64,000 bases of DNA from Cladopsammia gracilis (Eukaryota; Cnidaria; Anthozoa; Scleractinia; Dendrophylliidae), in NCBI GenBank assembly GCA_022457155.1, contig JAJGOT010000240.1:827001-891000 (forward strand), read 5' to 3'. This document shows, piece after piece, positions 54,201-64,000 of the stretch; the first letter of the stretch is position 1, and the number at the start of each line of letters is the position of its first letter. The notes under the pieces were generated by a model. It searched no databases. It was given only the letters and a program-made list of their open reading frames with translations, and was not told the origin of the DNA. The translations under genes and the position numbers were made by a program.

Positions 54201-57200
54201 GTTAGTGTTAAACACTGCCTCAGACAACACTGTTTTGATTTCGCAAACTGAACTTTGCCATGCAATAACTCAACTTCAAAGTTAGCCAAACTAAGTTCAC
54301 ACCAAACTTGCAAAATATGTTTCAGAGTTCACAATTTGATTTGGTAATAATTACCAGAACCAGTCAGTTGCACAGAGTTTGTCATTCAACTTCAAAGTTA
54401 CCGAACTAAGTTCGCACTGAACTTGGGAACTATGTTTCAAAGTTCGCAATTTAAATTGGTTATTGACATAATTGTCTTGCAACCCCATACATTAGTTATG
54501 CACATCGTTTGTTAAACTGAAACAAAAGCCAAAACAATAGCATGCTTAAAGAAAAAAAATGCATAATCAATGCAAAATCCACAAACTCGTGTGTTTATGT
54601 GCCTTCAGATGCGAATTGTTGATAGACAGCAAAACTTTGATGGTTTTTACCTCAGAATACTCTGTGCTTAGTTTATTTCCTTGTGTTTCTGCCAAAAATC
54701 GTTCTTTTAAATGTCCCATATTTCTCATACAAATATTCACCAAAACTAAGTTTGCATGAAATGGGAACTGTAGCGTCATAATCCAAAAATTCAATTGACA
54801 TACTTTTTGCTCAGAATTTGTTGACATAATTATTGTAAGACATCCATTGTTTTCACATTAGAATACTTCTGACCCCTTAACTTTTTTTAATCAGCTCTGA
54901 CAAGGTGGAGTCATAATCTGGCTGTGGTCAAAATTTGAAAAAAAATCTGTGTTGTAGAAGATTTTCACATCAATCAAGTTTGATCATCCAGAGTCCTCCC
55001 TCTTTAGCTATGTCATCGTTGAGAAAAGACAGGAACATTTGGAGAAGCAAAAGAGAGTTTCAGCACTGTTATATTTCTGGAAATGCAATCATTTTTAAAT
55101 TAATTCCAACACTTTGTTATTGTATATATCTAACCTGCAGTGGCAGCTGCCTGAGCACCGTACATCGAGGATTGGTCAACTCCATAGCTTGCTGCGGCAA
55201 CTGCCTGAGAACTCATACCTACCAAGCAAACAGCAAAAACATGCCTATCTTGAATCAATCACCATTTTGAAAGCAAACACAGGTAACTACATTAATAAAA
55301 AGTAGGCAGTCAAGGACTGCCGTAAAAAGAAAATCGATAATCAATATAAATAATTAGTATTCCTGTGTTACTAAATCGCATGCAACCTGTGTAAAACGGG
55401 TTATTCCAGAATAAATCCCCTCCCCCCCCCCCCCCCCCCCCCCCAACGGATGCAAGACTTTGTTTAACCTCCCCCGCAGGATTTCCCGGTCAGCAAGACT
55501 CACCATCGCCCCATTTAACCCAGAGACCCCCTCCTGCCCGGATTTCCATTAACTTTTTGTTGGCCCTAAATAAAAACAATACAAATATGAAATTGCATTC
55601 AGGAGATCTGGGATTTTTACCAAGAGCGGGCAACCAGAAACTTTTACCACGCCATATAGTTGTCAGAGAATTTATCGCATTTTGTCGTCGCTAAAGTTTC
55701 TTGTAAACAAATAAAATCAGAATGGGAATTTTTCGCAAAATAAAAAACCGAGCATTCTTTGGCTTCATTGCCAAAACCACAGATATTCAAAGTTGTAAAT
55801 TTAGCTCTGAATGCAAAAACTTGGCGAAAATTCTTCTGGCAAAATTACATAAGCTTATTAAGAACTTTTAAGCTTAAGTTTGCAAATTTAGACAGTTATT
55901 TGCTTTTCTGTTTTTGTTTGTTTGTCCGATGTCCAGTGGTTTTCCTCTTTGGCAAAGTTTGTTCGCCATCATATTCAGAATGTTCGCGAGTTTTAGGATC
56001 CGTTTTTGCGGGACATTCATGTAAACAAGCCCTAGAAAGAACATGTTGGAGTTGAATAATGGACCTTACCATAACCATATCCTGCTCCAACCACGGGTGT
56101 GGTCCCCGGATATCCTGGGGGCATGTAACTTGTATAGCCTCTGCCCATGGAAGCACCCGGAGGAATGCTAAACTGCCCTCCTACAATGCAATAATACAAT
56201 TATTGATATTAAGTACACAACACAGAAACAAAAAAAGCTATACAAAAATGAAATGCAGTTGAAATAAACAGCCTTTGCTAGGCCAAGAAACCCAAGTGCA
56301 GAATTTAACTGTTAAGGTGAAGAAATGGCGATGGACGGAAATTGAGCTATTTGTTTGCCCTTTGTTCCTTGGTTATTAGCAAAAGTGAACTTGGATCACA
56401 GAACAATCGGGGAGTATTTACAGCACCAACATACACTGCAGATAAACAAAGGGAATAACAGGCTATTCTACTGTGTCCTATTCTTAACTGTTGTTTTTCC
56501 AATCCTTTAAAGGTACATGTAAAGGTTATATTTACTATAAGCCACAGGTGTTGAACATGACAGGACCCTAAACCCGTTTCTGGTTTAACCACTAGCAATT
56601 GTTAGATTTCTGGTACTCATTTGCATGTACACACCAGCCCTGGGTGAAGGGAGACAATGTGGCACAAAGTTTCCTGTCCAAGGAAACAACCCAATGGCAA
56701 ACCAAAAAAATAATACTCTTAAGGTGACTCTCTCCAAATGCAAAATGTGCTCATCTGTGACCTGGATGCAATTTCTGGTCATAACTTCTTTCTTTACTCT
56801 ATTGCAGTAATTCTTTTAGTATCTACTAGTTGAATGAAGCATGGATTAATAAATATGAACCGATTTTCTTCGAAACAAAAACAGGAGCCAAAATCTGGAT
56901 TTGCGCAAACCCCTCATTTCATATTGAGGCCCTCCTAGAAAAAAATTGGTCTGTTTTATTTGGCTCAAAATTTGTGAATCAACTTCCTTTGATATAATCT
57001 AGAATGTGGCCAAGTCACACAAAAATTGTCGGAACAGAAATGCCATCAACTTTGGAGCTTATTTCCATCCGAGGTGAAATAAATATGCGCCTTGAAAAAT
57101 AATAATCACAGACACTCAAGACCAAGAATATGTTGTATAGGCATGCATTCATTGTATAATTTGTTATTTGTTATTTTTCTCTCAGAGAAATTAGCTACTG

Positions 57201-60200
57201 GGGGCTACTCTTAAATTCGAGAAAAAAATAAAGTTTATGTACAAACCATTAATTTTTAATGGTTTGTAGCATTTGCCAAACGTTTGCCATTGCGAAATTG
57301 CATCCAGGTCACAGATGGGTGCATTTTGCATTTCGAGCAAGTCACCATGAGGTAAAACCAAGGTTTTGCTGTTAAGAGATCAAATCACAACCAACAGTGA
57401 GCTGTGATTTGACAAAGACAAAACTGTGGCAAATGCACTAACAAAGAAAATACATATTGAGCTAAAACAGTGTACATGGGCCAAAAACAAGATCCACTAC
57501 TTTTACTTGCATGATGCTGCAAGTGATTACCTACAGGCATTTAACTCTGACCTGCTTGTTGAGGGTATCCATACTGTCCTCTGCCATAACTTCCACCCAT
57601 CTGAGCTCCCCCCATGCCCATGTTTGCACCTTCTCCCATTCTGGGTTTCTGTTGCTCTGCTTTCTTTGCCTCGGCCTGAAAGAGAACAAAAAGTTATTGA
57701 CTATAATACTTTGTACTTAATCATCACAAAGAAAATCAAATGAGTATCATTGCCACTTGTCATAGATGTAGTTGTTATTCTTGTTAGCATCTAGGGAAAG
57801 CGTGCTGTTTACCAGTAGAAATAATTCTTATTTGCCAGAGCAAATCACAGCTCACAAATAATAAGTCATTCATGGTTGGTATAATAGCCTATGGTTACAT
57901 TTTTTCCTTTTGGCCACACATGTTAATAATGTTAGGAAAAGGAGACAACTGAATAATGCTAATTATCACCAGGAACAGATACAGGTTTACATCAAAGTTG
58001 CATATTGCATTTGACCAATAACATGACCTGCTGCTTAAAACAATTAAAAGAAACTAATAATTACTTCACTCTTAGCAAACTTAGTCATTATAACAGCCTT
58101 TTTTTATTTTTTTTTTAGAGTTTGCATTAGTTGGTAAATGATCTGTCCAGTTCAGGTGTAAACTGTATCTCATTCACTAATTCAATATTGCTGTTTTAGG
58201 TACGGGTATTTATGTTATAAGCTAAGCATACAATAAGAGTTGGAATATTTATTTCCCATAGTTTTGGTAAATTAAACAATGGAATTATAATGTCTGGTTT
58301 GTCAAGTTAACCAAACAAAAACAGGTCTGGCTGGTACTTCTAGTTTGTCAATAATATTATGGATATGAAAATGTAAATAAGAGAACTTCACTGTGAACTG
58401 AACAACTGCTTGCGGGTGCTCAGTTCAGAATGACTACTTTTTTTACTGTCTGCATCCACTTAAAGTATTACATAAATAAATGCTATAAGGCCACTGCTTT
58501 CAAGAGCAGTAAAGCACAGAAAAATCCAAGGCACCCTTAGTCATATGCAAATTTGAAAAAAGACCACTGTAAATTATTTTCAAGGAAGCCAGCAAGGTGG
58601 TGGTGGTGCAAAACATGCACAAATAATACAGATAATCATTTCACGTTTTCCTCTACTGTGAAGCTCTGTAGTGAGAATCACACCAGGATAATCAAGTTTG
58701 TAATAAGCCCCAAATACACCATTCTACCATCAAACTTCATTATTAAAAAAAGGTATGTTGTTACAAAGACCCAAATCTCTCCTGTTATACACTTCATATA
58801 ATTATTATTAACCCATTGACTCCTACACTGGCCAAACTAGCCGTGATCCCATGTCATTTTGTGTGCATGAGAGTTCCCCTTTCTTCCATCAGAGAGTTTT
58901 TGTTTTTGGTAAAATTGTTATAGAAGGCTCCAGGAAGGATATTTACCAATCAGGAATGTCTATGCGCAATTGGACATGATAAAATTACAAAATGATGTCA
59001 TGAACTTCATGCTTAGGGTTTTTAGGAGAGTAATTTTTTTCCAAATGAAAATGCACCTTCAAGGACTTGGAACTGGAAATAATTTTGTATTGAGAACTTA
59101 ACATGAAATGTAGTTACCGTAGCATTTTAATGAAAAATGCATTAACACTCAAATTAGATCTAAATATATGAATAAATTCATATGGCAAACTTTTGGTAGG
59201 GCTCTACCTTTGAAAACTATATATCTTGACCGCTTGGAAGCCGATTCTGCTAAAACTTGAAAAAGATTTTGAGGAATGAGGGAAGTGAATGCCAACTGTC
59301 TCTTATTTGATGAATTGCACTTTATTGGCAATGCATGATTTTGTACACATCATTGCTTGATTTTACCAACAATTAATCACTCAAAACCTCTTTTGTGATC
59401 TGAAGTTTTCTTGTAAGTTATAAACATGTGAAGAAGTCGTATTATTCATGTGATGAAGAGCTTTCTATCTTATTTTAGAAATTGCTTGTCTGTTATGACA
59501 CCCTACAATACGCTTTGTTTACCGCTGCTGTGTCAGCTCATGAAGTTCTTTATCCACACTAAACCATGGCCTCAAAATTGGCAGTTTTAAAGGTTTTCAA
59601 AGGCATCCCAGTAAAACAAGAGTGCACTTGTCAAAGGTATAATCTAGCCAATACTGGTGATTGTGCCAATTCCAAGTCCCAAGCTATTGTAAGTTACAAT
59701 GCATGGTATGCTATGGGTTTCAATTTTATGCAAGAAGTTTGTGAAGTATGGTTTGAATAACAATCACTGATACAGCAACCACAACTTTACCATAAGCCAT
59801 CTCATACATAATTATTTTGTGTATCCTCGTTATTAGTCATTACACTTTGCATATAAATGCATGCCGATAATAAAAGCTAAGGTGTCACCTGCATTTTAAA
59901 GTGAAAAGAGTAATTATAGTATTTTTTCTGCCGTTTGTTTTTTGTTTATGTCTCCTGCTTAAATGGCTAAGCATTTAGTGTCCATTATCCTGTGAAACCC
60001 ACATTTCTGATATACAAAATGGTGCAGGAGTCAATGAGTCAATGAACATATGTGCTGTACCCTCCATTTCATCCTTATACAGAATATCAATTGTGATAAA
60101 AATGTATTTTGTGCTATATTGAATGCTGCCTTGCTACAGGTTGAAGCCAAAAATACCACCCAAATACACTGTATGTTTGTTTTCTGTTTATGATTTCTTT

Positions 60201-60426
60201 GTAAACTATTTCCACAAACGGAACCTTCAATTCTACATCTACGCAAATGACCAGTGAATGAGTCTGGTAGGGGACTATTTAGCATTAAATATAGCATTGT
60301 TCCCAAGCACATTACAACATAATAAAATTAATAGTAACTACACCGTTTTTCCATTGATGTCATGATACTGTTTTCGGCAAGCCTTCTCTACTGCATCACT
60401 TGAGTCAAACGTTACAAAACCAAAGC
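51294..60426 (-). CDS. DAZAP1: DAZ-associated protein 1 (last six coding exons)
   Basis: This hnRNP-like protein binds RNA through two RRMs and regulates splicing and translation. Exons on minus: 60344-60426, 57552-57675, 56070-56180, 55135-55218, 52905-53084, 51294-51499 (stop). Exon 1 of this set carries the second RRM's RNP1 (GFGFVTF) and its end (YHDINGKTAEAKKAE). The rest is a low-complexity tail rich in Gly, Ala, Tyr, Gln and Met (MGMGGAQMGGSYGRGQYGYP). It ends SFGRGANVSRGFHPYGR, close to the vertebrate DAZAP1 terminus (FGRGQNHNVQGFHPYRR). All splice sites are GT-AG and all phases join; after the first intron (phase 0) the remaining four are phase 1. About 260 residues are visible. RRM1 and the start of RRM2 must lie beyond 60,426; I found no such exon up to 64,000. 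Confidence 0.88.
53398..54217. mobile_element. MITE-like element, 820 bp, in a DAZAP1 intron
   Basis: Ends CAGTGTTCGACACTAAGGCT and the reverse complement of AGTTAGTGTTAAACACTG, with further paired GGGCAAGT blocks. No target duplication is evident. Confidence 0.6.
55422..55444. repeat. 23-base C run
   Basis: Homopolymer C tract in a DAZAP1 intron, near CCTCCTGCCC-type C-rich sequence. Confidence 0.95.
56721..57346. mobile_element. MITE, about 625 bp, in a DAZAP1 intron
   Basis: The left end AAGGTGACTCTCTCCAAATG continues into CATCTGTGACCTGGATGCAA. The right end carries the reverse complement (TTGCATCCAGGTCACAGATG, then GCAAGTCACCATGAGG). Inverted repeats total about 60 bp. Confidence 0.75.
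58808..60042. mobile_element. Degenerate TTAA-flanked (piggyBac-like) element, about 1.2 kb
   Basis: Begins TTAACCCATTGACTCCTACA and ends GGTGCAGGAGTCAATGAGTC followed by AA; the end is a two-base-decayed copy of ...AATGGGTTAA. TTAA targets with CCC...GGG ends are typical of piggyBac elements. No transposase seen. Confidence 0.5.
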
Positions 60427-63400
60427 CTACCATAACATAGTAATACGTAAAATAAGGCATATGTTAATTCCTGCAAATATACATGGTAAAACCTGCATCT
60501 AAAAATGACAAACATAATTTAGGAACTAAAGGAATGACAACAACCATTCAAAGGAAAAGTGTTAAGGTCCAATAGGCATCACAAGTTATCATGCTGATAC
60601 ATATGTGCAGTCGTTGACAACAGCCTTTTGGAATATTTTTTGTAGAACTACACTGGGTACATCTCTCTTAACTACATACTTCTGAATGCCATATGTATGT
60701 GCTAATATATGACCCTCTATTGGAAAACAGGGACAAAGGTCCTGACACACTCACAACACACTACCACAAAGGAGATTAATTTTAGCATGCTGTGTTCAGG
60801 AGCACACTTCATTAGTAAATTCTTTTGTTTCATAGGACATACTTAAAACAATAAAGCGTGCACAGTCAAACAACAAATAATAAAAAAGGAGTGTCAGGCC
60901 GCACAGTTGAACAAAGAAGCATGTTAATCTTCAAAAACAAAAGCTAGCATGTGTGAGTAAGGCAAGATCACATGCAAACTAAATAGTGTCCACTGTGTCA
61001 AAAGAATTTTTGAAAAATTAGAATACTAGAAAATACCGGTGATAAATTTTGAATAGAAATTATAATATTACTATAATCAAAGTTAGCGGTGATTTAGGAA
61101 AATACTAACAAATTTGAAATATACTTTTTTCAGTTGAGGTAAAAAATGGATGCAATTTACATTTTTCTAAAGTAATTTGAAACCTTTCCAATGATGCATA
61201 AATTATGCATAAATTATCTTGAGTTCAGTGACACAAAAATATCCCATTTGTTTTCTCTATATCACAACCATACAGAAAAAAACTCAATGAAAATGTGAGT
61301 TTCGAGGTTATTTTCAGCCAAGAAACATTCATTAGCAGAAGCAAAACTCACAAGAAACATGTCACAAGACACATGCATTGACACGCAATGTTTATGTTTC
61401 TGATCGGCAGTGAATTTTTTGTGGCCAAAGTTTCTGTTGGCTGTTCTGTATCATCAACTTAATAAAATAAAAAGTTATGAACAGCAAACAACCAAACTGA
61501 AGTAAAAATTAATTTAAGCAAGATATTTGAAACCTAGTGTGTTGTTGATTTTTTCTACTAATTAAATAAGTGCATAAAGTGTGTCTTTGGACACAAAAAG
61601 TGTGCTGTGTCAGCATGCTGTGAGCACTTTAGCACCCTCATCCCTGTTTTCCTGTGAATGGTCACATATGAAGACAATATAACCTGGCCTAAATAACAGA
61701 AAAACAAACCAGCATACATGCTAAAAAGTTTAGACTAGATCTTCAACTAAAATTAAAATGCAATCAATATTTTGTTCTTGTACACATGTATACAAATATA
61801 ACAAGGACAAAAACAAAACAAAAAACAATGAAATTAAATGAATGCAGAGAAAGACAAAAACAACAACAATAACACATTTAACCAATACTGTTACCACACA
61901 AGCAGACATAAAAGGAAGACTTCCAAATTAGTGTTAGTCATTATCAACACCATAAAAATCCTTTTATTGTGTTGAAATTTAACTATGCTCAACATTATTA
62001 TGTCTGGTTAACCCATTCGCACCCATGCCACCTGATTCTCATTACCATTTCTCTAGTTACGTCAAAACTGTGACAGCCCTATCTCGCAACCAATAATCAG
62101 AAGACATCTACAGAAAATCCTACTTTACTCAGAAAGGGCACCTTGAACAGTTTCATTCCTCTTTGCCAAGAGATACTGCAAGAAAATCTTGTGCCTTTTT
62201 ACTCCAGTTTGGGGACAAAATGTTTTCTTGGCTGGGTTTTCAATAAAACAATTACCGTAAACACCGGTGTATAAGCCACACTTTTTTGCCCACAATTTTT
62301 GCTCAAAATTGAGGGTGCGGCTTATCTACAGGAACATCTGCAAAGGTTATCGTACTTTCCGGTAATTGTAATCTACTTGGTCTTGCCAGATATGAAATAA
62401 ATATAGGAGAACCAACTTGTTGCTAACATGCCTCATACAATAATTATTCTACACAAAGTAGAAATTGTTTTTATAATCCTGTAAGTTTCCTTTAGCCGCA
62501 ACACAATGGCCTGATGATTTTATTAGTGACTAAAAAATCATAAGGGGTATGAATGGGTTAATATCTTATCTTGTTATTCAATTTTTATTTTAAAAACATT
62601 TTCTGCTCTCCAACTACATAAATGTATCTAATTTTGGAGTTTTCTCTTTCTTTCTTACAAAAATAATTTAAGGGGCAATTAATAGGTTCATTTTTTTTCA
62701 TGATTCATGTCCATCTCGTTTAAGTTGTTATGTAAATTTTCTCTTAAGTTTTTAGTACAGTTTACTTGCACAATAAGAAAAACAATTTTTACTTGAAATT
62801 TGTCAGTATTCAGTGTAAGTCAGTTAAAAATATATCTACCATAAAATGTAGCTGCAAAACAATATCATTTCTTATTAAAATCATTAAATAATTATGAAAA
62901 ATGAGAAGAAATGAAAATTTAAATGAACATTTGTAAATCCTGAAAGAGTACAGCTATACCGTATCATTAAAACAGAATACTATGAGCAATGATAATAAGC
63001 TTCTTATTGTTATTATTCTTTAACAAAATAAAATATTTGTAGCAGAAAATATGTATATTAACAATGGCAAGTCTCAAATGTCTACACAATTCCGCCGCTT
63101 TTTAATCTACATTGTATTATTTAAGGTGTGTACACTGCAATAAATTATTAAAAGAAAATAACAAGGTGCACAAAAATTATTTAAATAATTATTATTAAAA
63201 CCAAACTTCATGTTGCTCACTAGAAGAATGACAATAATTATTATGCACTGTCAAAGCAGTAAAAGATAATAGGACAAAATTAATTAAGGATAATAATCAT
63301 ACTCAAACATGAACAAATAAGTATGAGGACAACAACTACACACTACACAATCAGAATAATAACATATCTCCATACAAATTGGTAACATACACATACATTA

Positions 63401-64000
63401 TCTAACCCACTAAAGTAGAAAAGCTTACTGTATCAGCCAATACAATTATTTTAAAATGTCATGATAATGTCACAAACCAAGTGAATCTTACTATGGCAAA
63501 TCTTATAGCTTTGAAGGTCTGGCACTAAGGTGTTAATTTGTTTATATAAGTACCTTCTCCTACAGTAAACAATATTGTTTTGTCAATAGCCATTTGTGGT
63601 TAGTTGTTTTACATTACAATATATCTTGTCAAGAATCTATTGGGTTCAGTCTTATTAAAAAGCCTTACAGTTTATTTCTTTTAACCATAGTGATTTTGAT
63701 GTTCTTCAAAGAGATCATAATAAGCAAATAATAATTATTTGTTGTTTTTTTGAACTTCAGCTAAATTATGACTAAAGAACAGTGGATCAACAAACAGTCT
63801 AAGGAAAATAGCTTGGGGGAATGGTTCCATTGGCTGTATACTGGGGAAAAAATAACTCTCAAGTTACATATCACACCGAGAAACATAATTTTTAATTATT
63901 ACTTCTCAGAATAAGGGCAAATTAAATGCAATCTTGTTGTAATGCCTTGTCAAGGTGTGGCAGATTTTCCTTTTCTTGACACTATTTTTTTGAACTGTAA
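60427..64000. other. DAZAP1 upstream intron, no exon recognised
   Basis: AT-rich sequence with one MITE (62008-62561). No RRM-like open stretch with splice sites was seen on the minus strand. Confidence 0.4.
62008..62561. mobile_element. TTAA-flanked piggyBac-like MITE, about 550 bp
   Basis: TTAACCCATTCGCACCCATG at the left and GGGGTATGAATGGGTTAA at the right: TTAA on both sides with CCC/GGG inverted ends. No ORF. Confidence 0.65.

Noticed and set aside
1..64000. CRISPR arrays, rRNA, bacterial operons
   Set aside because: The palindrome array has no unique spacers of constant length and lies in a eukaryotic context; no rRNA or bacterial signals seen.

Overview
The window looks like a piece of an animal genome, probably an anthozoan cnidarian such as a stony coral. 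The evidence is three spliced or single-exon metazoan genes (HAUS6, SDHAF4, DAZAP1), long AT-rich introns full of small inverted-repeat transposons, and relics that resemble repetitive families I know from cnidarian genomes. The species assignment is inference; the gene identities rest on residues read from the sequence.

Positions 1 to about 11,320 are different in kind. They hold a compact, intronless, virus-like block, which I read as the right-hand part of an integrated Maverick/Polinton- or adintovirus-like element whose left part lies outside the window. On the plus strand are the 3' part of a fibre-like gene (2-1144) and a small hydrophobic protein (1160-1663). On the minus strand are a 498-residue protein with three helix-turn-helix repeats (1695-3191), an acidic-tailed putative ssDNA-binding protein (5793-6416), a 61-residue ORF (6442-6627) and a second helix-turn-helix protein (6651-7163). 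A large intact protein-primed-type family B DNA polymerase fused to zinc-finger and endonuclease-VII-like modules (7169-11005) runs on the plus strand. Between the minus-strand genes lies a 2.6 kb non-coding region. It has eight iteron-like repeats, two hairpins and a 1.4 kb array of 33 palindromic units organised in a 124-bp higher-order repeat. A 284-bp self-complementary sequence closes the block at 11,038-11,321. I saw no integrase, packaging ATPase, protease or capsid protein; if present they lie to the left of position 1.

From about 11,300 to 46,700 the minus strand carries the exons of HAUS6, a subunit of the augmin microtubule-nucleation complex. Its introns hold many MITE-like elements, satellites, a LINE relic and, at 38,230-40,190, a decayed repetitive gene. 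HAUS6 starts head-to-head with SDHAF4 (46,967-47,317, plus), with 286 bp between the start codons. From 60,426 down to 51,294 the minus strand carries the last six exons of DAZAP1, an hnRNP-like splicing and translation regulator; its upstream exons are beyond the window or were not recognised.

The least expected structure is the combination in the virus-like block of two multi-HTH proteins, iteron-like repeats and a large palindrome array next to a polymerase gene. It could be a replication origin, partition or regulatory locus of a mobile element. The link is inferred and not demonstrated.
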